Origin: Chryseobacterium indologenes
GTDB taxonomy: Bacteria > Bacteroidota > Bacteroidia > Flavobacteriales > Weeksellaceae
Length of the DNA: 64,000 bases
Direction of reading: 5' to 3'
Assembly: GCF_001295265.1 (NCBI RefSeq)
Contig: NZ_LJOD01000002.1
Span: 248,001-312,000, forward strand
Positions within the stretch are counted from its first letter, which is position 1; every line of letters begins with the position of its first letter. The notes beneath the pieces are model-generated. The model made no database searches and was not told the origin of the DNA. It saw nothing but the letters and a program-made list of their open reading frames with translations. The position numbers were made by a program, and so were the translations under genes. Positions 55,326-64,000 of this stretch are shown here, piece by piece.

Positions 55326-56594
55326 TTATTCCGGTTTCTCGTTCTCTGCCGGAGTGATTTTAAATTTTTTGGAAACAATCATGATAATTACCCCTGCAAT
55401 CATAAATGGAATGGAAAGTATCTGTCCCGTATTAAGTCCCCCGAACTGTATAAATTCATCACCTTGCGGCTCTTTCAGAAATTCTACAAAGAATCTTACT
55501 GCCCAAAGAATGATGAAAAACAGTCCGAATAACCATCCCTGCTGGTATTTTTTATTGGTTTTTCTGTATAATATCCATAATAAAATGAACAGACATACAT
55601 ACCCGAATGCTTCAAAAAGCTGGCTCGGATAACGCGGAACCGTTACTCCATATTCGCTACTCTGCTGTGGAAAAAGAATAGCAAACGGAGAATCGGGGCT
55701 CACAGGTTTTCCTATAATTTCAGAATTGAAGAAATTTCCCATCCTTACAAATGCTCCGCCTAAAGCAATAACAATTCCCAGCCTGTCATATACCCAGAAC
55801 GGATTTTTTCTGATAATTCTGAATGAGTAATATAAGGTAGTGAAAATCAATGCGATGGTTGCTCCGTGGCTGGCTAATCCCGAAAATCCTGTAAATTTAA
55901 TTCCGTTTTTAGTGCTTATTGGTAAGAACACACTCCAGAAATCTTCCTTGAACAGTTCCGGCTGGTAGAAAATAACATGGCCAAGCCTTGCTCCGAGAAT
56001 GGTCCCGATCAGCGTCCAGGTAAAAAGAGGCTCCAGATATTTTTGGTTGATGTTATCAATTTTAAAGATTCTGGACATCAGGATATAGCCGAAACCAAAT
56101 GCAAAAACAAACATCAGGCTATAAAAATGCAGGGTAAATGATCCCACCTGAATCCCTTTTGAAGGATCCCAGATTTTGAAGGACGTTTCCAGAGATACAT
56201 GATCTGATTCTGTAATGGGCTTTGCCGATTTTACAGCATATTTGAAGTGTTTGATATTGTCCTGGGTAACCTGACCTTCAATCAGTTTGAAATTTTTATC
56301 AAAAAACTGATAATGGGCACTTTTGTATTTGGCCAGAGTCAGAATGCTGTAATTGAGATATGCCGGTTCAAAATTAGACTCATTCAGAATAACCAAAACA
56401 TTTTTATCGGTTGGCTTTTCCGGAAAAGAACTAAGATCACCGTTTTCTGTTGTTGAAAAAATCTTTACCGGAATGCTGTTTTCATTTACTTTTAACGTTC
56501 CGTCAGACAGGCCTCCGGCATATTCCTGTGCAAAGGCAATCTGCGTAAAGAAGGCAAAAATGAAGAGGTAAATTCTGAAAAAAGGAGTACTCAT
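55326..56594 (-). CDS. lgt: Prolipoprotein diacylglyceryl transferase with N-terminal secreted domain
   Basis: First enzyme of lipoprotein maturation. The Lgt core (about residues 148-410, seven membrane segments) shows ILGARLGHVIFYQPE, ASHGATIAL, the signature ALGGAFVRMGNFFNSEIIG and RYPSQLFEAF. Unusually, the protein is 422 residues, against about 260-290 for most Lgt: it begins with a signal-like segment (YLFIFAFFTQIAFAQ) and about 120 extra residues predicted to lie outside the cytoplasm. Confidence 0.92.
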   Translation of the reverse strand: MSTPFFRIYLFIFAFFTQIAFAQEYAGGLSDGTLKVNENSIPVKIFSTTENGDLSSFPEKPTDKNVLVILNESNFEPAYLNYSILTLAKYKSAHYQFFDKNFKLIEGQVTQDNIKHFKYAVKSAKPITESDHVSLETSFKIWDPSKGIQVGSFTLHFYSLMFVFAFGFGYILMSRIFKIDNINQKYLEPLFTWTLIGTILGARLGHVIFYQPELFKEDFWSVFLPISTKNGIKFTGFSGLASHGATIALIFTTLYYSFRIIRKNPFWVYDRLGIVIALGGAFVRMGNFFNSEIIGKPVSPDSPFAILFPQQSSEYGVTVPRYPSQLFEAFGYVCLFILLWILYRKTNKKYQQGWLFGLFFIILWAVRFFVEFLKEPQGDEFIQFGGLNTGQILSIPFMIAGVIIMIVSKKFKITPAENEKPE

Positions 56595-56624
56595 TTCTAT
56601 TGATTTAATAGTTGATTATTGATC

Positions 56625-56867
56625 TTATTTTTTAGGTGGAACCGGATCATAGCCGCTACCTCCCCAGGGATGACATCTTGAAATTCTTTTCGCTCCCAGC
56701 CAGAATCCTTTGAAAATACCATGTACCTGAAGTGCTTTCACCATATAATGAGAACAGGTAGGCTCGTAACGGCAGTTTTTGGGAAGTAATGGCGAGATGA
56801 ACCATTGGTAAAATTTTATCAGAATTACCAAAGGAAAAGTAATGATTTTATTGAATGTAAGTTTCAA
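56625..56867 (-). CDS. yidD: YidD membrane protein insertion efficiency factor
   Basis: An 80-residue protein with the family core [39 protein letters not shown] and [14 protein letters not shown]. It helps YidC insert membrane proteins. Usually next to rnpA/yidC in other phyla; here it is next to lgt. Confidence 0.94.
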   Translation of the reverse strand: MKLTFNKIITFPLVILIKFYQWFISPLLPKNCRYEPTCSHYMVKALQVHGIFKGFWLGAKRISRCHPWGGSGYDPVPPKK

Positions 56868-56874
56868 AACAATG

Positions 56875-56882
56875 CAAAAATA
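56875..56882 (-). promoter_or_regulatory. yidD promoter -7 element TATTTTTG
   Basis: Consensus on the minus strand, seven bases before the ATG. Confidence 0.6.
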
Positions 56883-56905
56883 GGCTAAAAAAATGAAAAT
56901 TAGTT

Positions 56906-56913
56906 TAATTTTG
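56906..56913 (+). promoter_or_regulatory. rarA promoter -7 element TAATTTTG
   Basis: Consensus TAnnTTTG, 56 bases before the rarA TTG start; diverges from the yidD element. Confidence 0.6.
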
Positions 56914-56969
56914 TTAGAAGTTTCGGAGATCCTGAGAAGGACCCTTTATTCAAAAAAAATAAAATTATC

Positions 56970-58247
56970 TTGAGCCAGAATATACCATTAGCCGAAAAAT
57001 TAAGACCTAAGACATTGGATGAAGTTTTAGGACAGGAACATCTTACCGGTGAAAAAGGCACGATCAGAAAAATGATCGAAAATAATACCTTGAACTCACT
57101 GATCCTTTGGGGGCCGCCGGGAACAGGAAAAACAACGCTGGCAGAAATTATTTCTGAAAAGTCGGGGAGAAAGTTTTATAAGCTTTCGGCAGTATCATCC
57201 GGAGTGAAAGATGTGCGGGATGTAATTGAGGATGCCAAAAAACAAAATCTGTTCTCAGGAAAATCCCCGATCCTGTTTATAGATGAAATTCACCGTTTCA
57301 ATAAATCGCAGCAGGATTCATTATTGCATGCCGTTGAAAAAGGATGGATTGTTTTAATTGGGGCAACAACAGAAAACCCAAGTTTTGAAGTGGTTTCCGC
57401 CCTGCTTTCCAGAAGCCAGGTGTATATTCTGAAAGCGCTCAGCTATGAAAAGCTTGAAGAACTTATTGATATCGCGTCCGAAAGATATAACAAAGATGAA
57501 GGAACAGACTTTAAAATTCTTGAAAAAGAAGCCTTCATTCAGTATTCAGGGGGAGATGCCAGAAAACTGATCAATTCTGTAGAGCTGGTTCTGAACCAAT
57601 ATAAAAATTCGAAAACCACTGAAATTATTAATACGGATGTTCTTGAAGTACTTCAGGAAACAATGGCTTTGTATGACAAAAACGGTGAACAGCATTACGA
57701 TATTATTTCTGCTTTTATCAAATCAATGCGTGGGGGAGATCCGAACGGAGCTGTGTATTGGCTGGCCAGAATGATTGCAGGCGGTGAGGATATCAAATTC
57801 ATTGCAAGGCGGATGCTGATTCTTGCAGCAGAAGATATAGGCCTGGCTAATCCCAACGCACTGGTCATTGCCAATAACTGTTTTCAGGCGGTGAATGTGA
57901 TCGGAAATCCGGAAGCAAGAATTATATTAAGCGAAACAGCGGTTTATCTGGCAGTTTCTCCAAAGAGTAACTCTACTTATATGGCTATTAATGATGCACT
58001 GGCACTTGTAAAGCAAACAGGAAACCTGCCGGTACCATTACATTTACGAAATGCACCAACCCAACTGATGAAGGATCTGGATTATGGCAAAGAATACAAG
58101 TATGCCCATTCGTACGAAGGTAATTTTGTAGAGCAGGAATTTCTTCCGGAAGAAATTAAAAACAGTAAATTTTATGAACCCGGAAATAATGCTACTGAGA
58201 AAAAGATCTACGAAGAATTAAAGAAAAAATGGTCTCATAAATACTAA
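56970..58247 (+). CDS. rarA: Replication-associated recombination protein A (MgsA/RarA AAA ATPase)
   Basis: A 425-residue clamp-loader-like ATPase acting at stalled forks. Opening PLAEKLRPKTLDEVLGQEHL, Walker A LWGPPGTGKTTLAE, Walker B ILFIDEIHRFNKSQQD, sensor GATTENPSFE, and the C-terminal AEDIGLANP and DYGKEYKYAHSYEGNFVEQ match the family throughout. The start is a TTG at 56970; the conserved N-terminus leaves no room for a downstream ATG. Confidence 0.95.
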   Translation: MSQNIPLAEKLRPKTLDEVLGQEHLTGEKGTIRKMIENNTLNSLILWGPPGTGKTTLAEIISEKSGRKFYKLSAVSSGVKDVRDVIEDAKKQNLFSGKSPILFIDEIHRFNKSQQDSLLHAVEKGWIVLIGATTENPSFEVVSALLSRSQVYILKALSYEKLEELIDIASERYNKDEGTDFKILEKEAFIQYSGGDARKLINSVELVLNQYKNSKTTEIINTDVLEVLQETMALYDKNGEQHYDIISAFIKSMRGGDPNGAVYWLARMIAGGEDIKFIARRMLILAAEDIGLANPNALVIANNCFQAVNVIGNPEARIILSETAVYLAVSPKSNSTYMAINDALALVKQTGNLPVPLHLRNAPTQLMKDLDYGKEYKYAHSYEGNFVEQEFLPEEIKNSKFYEPGNNATEKKIYEELKKKWSHKY

Positions 58248-58283
58248 AAAAAAGAAGGATGCCGGCAGGTATCCTTCTTTTTT
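58247..58283. terminator. Terminator between rarA and the 58301 gene
   Basis: AAAAAAGAAGGATGCC pairs with GGTATCCTTCTTTTTT (one G-U); shared by converging genes. Confidence 0.88.
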
Positions 58284-58300
58284 GTGTATGAAAAGAAATT

Positions 58301-58735
58301 TTATTTATTGGTGATGAACAGTGTTTTTTTTCCGTTGTAATCTTTAACTTCAAACTGACCCTGAACAATATCGGCATATACTTCGATGCTGGTATCAGGA
58401 AACTCTGTTCCTTCAATGAAAACCGGAGTTTCCGGTGCAAGGTTATACTGTCTGTTCATCTGGGATAATGTTACCCTGTCCAGACCTTCATATCCTTTTT
58501 TAAACTTAACTTCAGCAAGGCCGTTCTGGGCAATAAAACTGTATTTTTTCAGGTTTTGAGGAAGGCTGGCTGCATTTTTATAACTTGCAGTGCTTTGTAC
58601 CACCTCTTTTCTTGTATTAAACATCTTTACGGTTCCGATAACGCCGTTGGCAACAGCGAACTTTACTGAAGAACTGTTCTGGGCAAATAAAGTTGCAGAA
58701 GACAACAATAAAAAAGAATAAAGAAATTTTTTCAT
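58301..58735 (-). CDS. Hypothetical secreted protein
   Basis: A 144-residue protein with signal peptide (KKFLYSFLLLSSATLFAQ) and a beta-rich mature part (VKFAVANGVIGTVKMFN, then FIEGTEFPDTSIEVYADIVQG). The family is not recognised. Single gene. Confidence 0.7.
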   Translation of the reverse strand: MKKFLYSFLLLSSATLFAQNSSSVKFAVANGVIGTVKMFNTRKEVVQSTASYKNAASLPQNLKKYSFIAQNGLAEVKFKKGYEGLDRVTLSQMNRQYNLAPETPVFIEGTEFPDTSIEVYADIVQGQFEVKDYNGKKTLFITNK

Positions 58736-59072
58736 AATCAGAATGGATAACTGTTAAAAACGGATAAATATAACTATTTTTTATAAATTATTGATATATT
58801 TTTATGATATTTCAATAATTACTTACGAATAAATGTTTTTGCCCGCCGAAGCAACGGTTCAATATATTTGAGCTGGTAGATATTGATAAACACCTTGAAT
58901 TCAGTACCTATTTACTCTTTTAAAAATAAAATCATAATGTCAGTGCTGTCGGGGAAGGATAACCTATAATGACAGGAAGGCTGATTTTAAAATCTGAAAC
59001 TATATATTTAAGGAATTGAAATTGAAATTCAAAAAGTTGAAAAAATATTTAACCATTAATCCCGGACTTTCT
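58736..59072. other. Non-coding spacer
   Basis: 337 AT-rich bases. A short direct repeat GAATTGAAATTGAAATTC occurs near 59012; otherwise no gene, RNA or clear regulatory site is seen. Confidence 0.6.
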
Positions 59073-61289
59073 TTATTCTTTAGCGTCATCATCTTTTTTA
59101 TCAACCATGTTTTTAATGATTTTTTTCAGACGTTGGAAAGTAAATGACCCCAGAAGCAGGAGAACTCCCAAAATGATAAAAGCGACGATTCTCGATACAT
59201 TGTCCATTTCCCAGACATCATGACCGTAAAGCTTTAAGATCATTATCCCAATGAGAGTAAAACCGATTTTGCTGTACTCAGAGCTGTTTCTTTTCAGTCC
59301 GGTATAAATGAAGACACAGGCAAGAATGGTCCAGATAATCGGAAGGTAAAGCATGCTGAAATGTTCTTTTGCTGTATATAAAAAAGAAATATCCCGCACC
59401 GTTCCCAAAATATAGGTGTGATAGATTCCGCAGCTTACGGCGATAACTAAAGCTGTTGAAATAAGCCAGTAAGATAGTTTGGTTTTATAAAAACCTGTTT
59501 CGGGCGCGGCATTTCGGTAGATATAGATGAAAGGAATCCAATGCAGGAAATGAATCATATAAAACCCGTAAGCAAGTTTCTTTAGCAGGACTGCGGTTAC
59601 CACTGCCGATACAGAGAAAGAGGCATGAACACTCAGTAAAAAAAGAAACAGATAAATAAGTCCCGTCTGAATATTTTGGTCAATGTCCAGTTTTTTTCTG
59701 AATAACAGTAATGCAAAAATATAATAAATGCTGTATAGAAGTCCGGTGCTGGTAATGGCGGACCATGGCCTGCCGGACATATGATAAGTGATTTCCAGAA
59801 GAAGCGTAATATAGATAATACCATAACTTGTCAGTACAAAAATATTTTCGAAAAAGCTTCTGGGTTGCCTGTTGTCATGGCTGATGTTTTTAAGCAGAAA
59901 CAGATTGATGATGGTTGAAGCAGTGGTAACAAGGCTTGTGAGGAATACCGGATTGAAAACAATGTTCATGGCTTTGTTGTTGAAATAGGCTGACCAGGTG
60001 ATGACCTGCGCGGTGATCACTAATGGAAACAGAATATAAAAGCAGGTTTTAAAAATCCGGTGGCCTGTTTTTTTCCAGATGAAAAGCAGTAAAGTGGCTT
60101 CTATGGCCCAGACACTGGTAATAAGATGAGCTTTAAACTGAATAGCGACTGCCAGAGTAATGAGACTGATCGTAATGCCTGCAAAGACAGAGTAAGCAGT
60201 ACCAAAGCTTCTCTTTCCATATTCCCTGAGAAGCAAAATACTGTTTAAAACGGCAAAAATAACAGGGAAAATAATAGCAGGTTCATAGTGCAGCTCATTA
60301 AAAATATAGATGAGGCCGGTAAGACTGGAAAAATTAATTAAAACAAGCATCAGTATTCCGGATACCGCCAGCGTATTTTTCTTAAGATATTCCTGAAGGG
60401 CAAAAATATAAAAGATAATATAGCTGATCATGTAAAACAGGATATTCAAAATTTCAGGATGATCAGCAGTCCAGTAGAAAAGATAGAGGCTGGTGAAAAT
60501 ATAAGCAGTCCATCCTACACTTTTCCAGTGCTTAAGAAAAACCACTGCAAGCATTCCTGCATTCAAAAGGCTAAGGTATGTAAATAGGAAAGGGTAATTG
60601 CTCTGGCCTGTACTGATCATTAAAGGCGCAGAAAAACCGCCGATTATTGAAAAGATAATTAATATTTCGCTGTTATAGCGGTAAGAAAGCAGAATAGACA
60701 GAAGGGTAATCAGTGAGGTAATTAAAAATGCCGTGTTTGGGGGAACGAGATGGTATTCCCTGAACGCAATTGTTGTAGTAAAATACAAAACAGCAATTCC
60801 TCCGCCTGTAATGATTGAAGCAAAAACTGCATAGTTTTTTCTGAGCAAGTGACCGGTAAGCATTATTCCTGCTCCTGCTCCCAATCCGATAAGGGTTCTT
60901 GCGGTTTCTCCAATCCAGTTTTTATCTATAGCGTATTTAACAAAATAACCAATACCCAGAACCAGAGTGAAAATTCCCAGAATGGTCAGAAGATTTTGCT
61001 TTAAAAAATCAAAAACGGGAACAGTCCAGTCTTTTTTCGGAAGGGAAGGGAATGTTTCTGTGTTAATTTCTTGTGATTCCGGAGCTGTTAGAATTTCGTG
61101 TTCAGCGGCCTTAGGAGTTTCGATAATGATATCCTGTTTCCGGATATCAACGTCTGGCTGAGATGTTTTACCAAGTCTGGCGCTCAGTTCACGGACTTCA
61201 TTTTCCAGCTTTTTAATTCTGGAATTCAGGCTGGTGAAAATATAAATGCCGGCGATAATGATTATAGTGAGGAGAACTGTTTCACCCAT
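59073..61289 (-). CDS. DUF2339 multi-pass membrane protein
   Basis: A 738-residue protein. An N-terminal anchor is followed by a short coiled coil (SRIKKLENEVRELSARL), an acidic linker, then about 20 hydrophobic segments, with the conserved stretch FVKYAIDKNWIGETARTLIGLGAGAGI at the start of the membrane core and LKLYGHDVWEMDNVSRIVAFIILG near the end. These fit DUF2339, whose role is unknown. Start at the ATG at 61289; an upstream non-ATG extension looks spurious. Confidence 0.85.
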   Translation of the reverse strand: MGETVLLTIIIIAGIYIFTSLNSRIKKLENEVRELSARLGKTSQPDVDIRKQDIIIETPKAAEHEILTAPESQEINTETFPSLPKKDWTVPVFDFLKQNLLTILGIFTLVLGIGYFVKYAIDKNWIGETARTLIGLGAGAGIMLTGHLLRKNYAVFASIITGGGIAVLYFTTTIAFREYHLVPPNTAFLITSLITLLSILLSYRYNSEILIIFSIIGGFSAPLMISTGQSNYPFLFTYLSLLNAGMLAVVFLKHWKSVGWTAYIFTSLYLFYWTADHPEILNILFYMISYIIFYIFALQEYLKKNTLAVSGILMLVLINFSSLTGLIYIFNELHYEPAIIFPVIFAVLNSILLLREYGKRSFGTAYSVFAGITISLITLAVAIQFKAHLITSVWAIEATLLLFIWKKTGHRIFKTCFYILFPLVITAQVITWSAYFNNKAMNIVFNPVFLTSLVTTASTIINLFLLKNISHDNRQPRSFFENIFVLTSYGIIYITLLLEITYHMSGRPWSAITSTGLLYSIYYIFALLLFRKKLDIDQNIQTGLIYLFLFLLSVHASFSVSAVVTAVLLKKLAYGFYMIHFLHWIPFIYIYRNAAPETGFYKTKLSYWLISTALVIAVSCGIYHTYILGTVRDISFLYTAKEHFSMLYLPIIWTILACVFIYTGLKRNSSEYSKIGFTLIGIMILKLYGHDVWEMDNVSRIVAFIILGVLLLLGSFTFQRLKKIIKNMVDKKDDDAKE

Positions 61290-61341
61290 CGTTTCGTTTT
61301 TATCAGATATAAAGGTAATGCTTATCATTCTGATACCAAAA

Positions 61342-61374
61342 ATTAATCCATCACAGTAGGTGTGATGGATTAAT
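61342..61374 (-). terminator. Terminator with perfect 14-base stem
   Basis: ATTAATCCATCACA pairs exactly with TGTGATGGATTAAT across five bases; on the minus strand it runs into ATTTTTGG after the gene at 61403. Confidence 0.82.
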
Positions 61375-61402
61375 CGTGTTGAGTAATTAAATTATATGTT
61401 GA

Positions 61403-62113
61403 TTAATTTGATACTTTATAAATATAAAAGCTGCCGACACTTGTTCCCAATACATTGGCATTAACGAAACCAGATCCTGTAATCCCAAAAGAGACTCTGT
61501 CATTAGCCTGGAAACTGTAAAGAGACGATACGTCAGCTTCTGAAATAGTCAGACTGAGTACCAGAGGAATGGTTAGACCGTTGAATGTCCGGTTGTCTAT
61601 AAGAGTGGCAACATTGTTTCTGGTTCTCAGGATCCCGATTCCCGGCCCTGTGGTACCAAGGAGTTCAGCCTGTAAACCGGCACCGTAGCGAAAAGAAAAT
61701 CCCACCTGGTAAACCCCTGTTGAAGGAATGACATAAGAGTAATCTGTATCAGAGAATAGAGCTCCGGATCCGATATTTCTTTCTGCTGCTACGAAGTTGA
61801 TTACTTTGAAATCCGTAGGGAAAATCTGCAAACTCAGAAGACTGAATCCGCTGGTTTTCTTTGCTGCAAATACAGTAGGGTTGGAGATAGAGTTAAAAAG
61901 TACTTGTGGGTCAACTTTGGAAACCTGGGCACTTCCCTGATTAAGAGCAAGAATGTCGTAGCCGGGTAAAGTAGGAGATGCCGGAATATCTCTCACTTTT
62001 ACAGTTCCGTTAACGTCCAGTGTGGCAGATGGGGTAGCTGTATTTATCCCAACTTGGGAAAATGCGCTGATAGCAGTTAACGCTAAAGCTAAGCTGTAAA
62101 TTTTAGTTTTCAT
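61403..62113 (-). CDS. Secreted protein with VGI-T-P head motif and C-terminal C1q/TNF-like beta domain
   Basis: About 236 residues. Signal peptide ending SAFSQ, then VGINTATPSATLDVNGTVKVRD, a motif that opens many surface proteins in this phylum, a linker, and a C-terminal domain of about 140 residues with the alternating strands expected of a jelly-roll (GVYQVGFSFRYGAG, VSFGITGSGF, GSFYIYKVSN). The C1q-like reading is an inference from pattern. Start at the ATG at 62113. Confidence 0.75.
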   Translation of the reverse strand: MKTKIYSLALALTAISAFSQVGINTATPSATLDVNGTVKVRDIPASPTLPGYDILALNQGSAQVSKVDPQVLFNSISNPTVFAAKKTSGFSLLSLQIFPTDFKVINFVAAERNIGSGALFSDTDYSYVIPSTGVYQVGFSFRYGAGLQAELLGTTGPGIGILRTRNNVATLIDNRTFNGLTIPLVLSLTISEADVSSLYSFQANDRVSFGITGSGFVNANVLGTSVGSFYIYKVSN

Positions 62114-62481
62114 GAGCAAATTTTTTTAATTAGTTTTCATTTTTACATACAGTAAAAAATAGAATATGTTTTGTGATATGTTTAACGGTATGCTAAATAT
62201 ACTATTAATTTCTTAAACATATGTTTATATGTTATTAAATTTTTTTACATAAAAATGTTATTGACTTTTATTTTTTAATTAAAAATGCTGTATCTAAAGG
62301 AAAATCAGAGGTTAGTTCGTGATAACTGGAATAATTGAAAGTGGAGTAATTTCATTGTTTTGTGATAAAAAAATAGGAAAATAGAAGGGATCGGCTTGTT
62401 TTATAGATAGATAAAGGGGTGGAATTTGTGCAATAATTTCCCCAAAATGACGTTTAAGGAGCCTGAATTATGTCAAATGCC
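62114..62481. other. AT-rich upstream region
   Basis: No gene. It contains the palindrome TAAACATATGTTTA (62214-62227) and several ATATGTTT words, probably part of the control region of the secreted-protein gene. Confidence 0.55.
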
Positions 62482-62509
62482 AAAAAAAAACACCGCCAAA
62501 GGCAGTGTT
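62482..62509 (-). terminator. pheA terminator
   Basis: On the minus strand AACACTGCC pairs with GGCGGTGTT around TTT, followed by nine T-rich bases. Confidence 0.85.
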
Positions 62510-62534
62510 GATAGGGTAATAATAGAGGTTTATT

Positions 62535-63383
62535 TTAACTTTCCAAAAGGTATTCTTTATAGCTTCCGAGGAAATCAACTTCAGCGCTGATAGATTGAAG
62601 TTCAAGAAGAACATTCTCATGCAGAATATTGTTCCATCGGCCTTCCACATTAATAAAGAAGAAGTAATTACCGAGTCCTGTTTTTAACGTTCGGGATTCA
62701 ATCTTGCTGAGGTTCATTTTTCGCCAGGCGAAAACAGAAAGAACCTGGTGAAGTCCTCCCGGATGATCTTCAGGCAGGTTAATCAGCATACCGGATTTCT
62801 CTCCCAGAATCTGGAGCTTGTCATTTTGATAGCTGGTATCCTGTTTGGAGATCACAATAAACCGTGTATGATTCTGCTCGAAATCCTGAATATTTCTGTT
62901 AACGATTTTCAGGCCATATAAATTAGCAGCAAACTGATTGGCCACTGCAGCAATCTTCAGGTCTTTATTTTCTGAAACATATTTTGCTGCTGCAGCAGTA
63001 GAAGAGAAGTCCTGCTTTGCAATATCCTTATAATGAGTATCCAGAAAATGAAAACTCTGGGCCAGGGCCTGTGGGTGAGAATGGATTTTTTCTACATCCT
63101 CTATATTGTTCTCTGGATGAATCATCAGATGATGCGCAATAGGCATCACCGCTTCTGCTTCTATTTTAATGGATGGGGTTTTATATAAATAATCCAGTGT
63201 CATGGAAACTGTTCCTTCAATAGAGTTTTCCAATGGTACAACCGCTTTTGAAACTTCCCCCTGGTCTACGGCTCTGAAGCAGTCTAGAATATTGGCCTGC
63301 GGAAGTAATTCCTCGTCCGGGAAAAGTTGTGTGGCTGCAAGCTGTGTAAAACTGGCATGAGGGCCCAAAAATGCAATCTTCAT
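62535..63383 (-). CDS. pheA: Prephenate dehydratase
   Basis: Makes phenylpyruvate for phenylalanine synthesis; 282 residues. PDT domain: FLGPHASFTQLAA, VVPLENSIEGTVSMTLDYL, HPQALAQ and the catalytic Thr block QNHTRFIVIS; then a regulatory ACT domain (PGGLHQVLSVFAWRKMNLSKIESRTLKTG). No chorismate mutase domain is fused. It is 90 bases downstream of the YbgC-type gene. Confidence 0.94.
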   Translation of the reverse strand: MKIAFLGPHASFTQLAATQLFPDEELLPQANILDCFRAVDQGEVSKAVVPLENSIEGTVSMTLDYLYKTPSIKIEAEAVMPIAHHLMIHPENNIEDVEKIHSHPQALAQSFHFLDTHYKDIAKQDFSSTAAAAKYVSENKDLKIAAVANQFAANLYGLKIVNRNIQDFEQNHTRFIVISKQDTSYQNDKLQILGEKSGMLINLPEDHPGGLHQVLSVFAWRKMNLSKIESRTLKTGLGNYFFFINVEGRWNNILHENVLLELQSISAEVDFLGSYKEYLLES

Positions 63384-63473
63384 ATATTATATATAAGGTG
63401 TAATTAAAAAAAATAAGTGCAAAGGTGCAAATTAATTTCAGAAAAGAATTTAAAAGTTCAGTTGGTCTGAAAA

Positions 63474-63881
63474 CTATTTCCAATTAGCTTCAATTAATTT
63501 CATCAAAGCATCCGGACACCTGATGATTTTATTCGTTTTTGCATCCAGGAAAAAAAGAGTAGTGGATGCTTCTGTGATTTTTATCATCTCTTCATTATAA
63601 ATTTCATATTCAAACTCAATCCTTACTCCCGGAATTTTTTTTATGTAGGTGTGAATTTCTAATTTTTGATCATACAAAGCTGGTCTCAAATACTTAATTT
63701 TGTACTCCGAAACAGGAAGCCAAATTCCTTGGTTTTCAATTTCATCGTATGACATTCCTATGCTTCTGAAGAGTTCTACTCTTCCAATTTCAAAGTACTG
63801 GGCATAGTTGCCGTAGTAGACATATTTCATAGGATCTGTTTCTCCGTAACGTACTCGTATTGAGTGTGTTGTGTGTATCAT
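63474..63881 (-). CDS. YbgC/4-hydroxybenzoyl-CoA thioesterase-like protein
   Basis: A 135-residue hotdog thioesterase: RVRYGETDPMKYVYYGNYAQYFEIGRVEL holds the family Asp-x-Met/Gly region, followed by LPVSEYKIKYLRPALYDQ. It hydrolyses short acyl-CoA or acyl-ACP esters. Start at the ATG at 63881; an upstream ATG at 63902 would add seven residues. It is the last gene; 63882-64000 holds only AT-rich DNA. Confidence 0.88.
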   Translation of the reverse strand: MIHTTHSIRVRYGETDPMKYVYYGNYAQYFEIGRVELFRSIGMSYDEIENQGIWLPVSEYKIKYLRPALYDQKLEIHTYIKKIPGVRIEFEYEIYNEEMIKITEASTTLFFLDAKTNKIIRCPDALMKLIEANWK

Positions 63882-64000
63882 TTTTAGTAATAAATTATAC
63901 ATACAAATATATTTTTAAATAATCAATACCCGCAATATTTTTTTTTAAAAAGAAAAAATTGGACCTTTGTCTTCCTTCTAAAAACAGTACTAACTAAAGA

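Overview
The window reads as a chromosomal segment from a Flavobacteriia member, most likely Chryseobacterium or a close Weeksellaceae relative. The basis is gene content: a SprT/PorT type IX secretion protein, GLPGLI and DUF3857 proteins, menaquinone methylation, a 6S RNA beside zapA and rny, and Chryseobacterium-type GG-leader peptides. Supporting this are AT-rich intergenic DNA, poor Shine-Dalgarno sites, and many copies of the Bacteroidota promoter element TAnnTTTG, often with TTG about 17-23 bases upstream. No tRNA, rRNA, CRISPR array or complete insertion sequence was found.

Layout. 1-6908 is a minus-strand tryptophan operon: leader peptide with three Trp codons, attenuator, trpE-G-D-C-F, then an IS200-type transposase remnant, an unknown gene and a GNAT gene, then trpB, which runs off the left edge. 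6966-12733 holds two small membrane proteins, two small lipoproteins (one a cytochrome c), rlmF, lysS and a ClbS/DfsB-like protein. 12737-17475 holds cytochrome bd oxidase (cydAB), divergent from gyrB. 17600-28659 holds two tandem DUF3857 proteins (one catalytically dead), a DUF3298 lipoprotein, a lipid kinase, a dicarboxylate symporter, gamma-glutamyltransferase, an SDR-type threonine dehydrogenase and a degenerate deacetylase. 28686-32644 is a three-gene cassette for D-amino-acid compounds.

32880-39936 is core: metallophosphoesterase, FabH-like synthase, menG, sprT/porT, a coiled-coil gene with zapA, 6S RNA and RNase Y. 40009-49000 is more accessory: an MFS transporter, three tandem Cys-rich GG-leader peptides, a LysR/YeiH pair, a CLC antiporter preceded by what reads as a fluoride riboswitch, a GLPGLI protein, a thioesterase, an ArsC-like protein and a fourth GG-leader peptide. 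49110-63881 is mainly housekeeping: gcvT, idi, a serA-like dehydrogenase, mscL, nnr, an N-terminally extended lgt, yidD, rarA, DUF2339, pheA and a YbgC-type thioesterase.

The strongest observations are the Trp-codon leader and attenuator, the fluoride riboswitch with its CLC gene, the tandem peptides sharing a CX1CX1CX9CX5C core with no maturation genes nearby, and the 6S RNA. All assignments come from reading the sequence; no database search or folding program was run.
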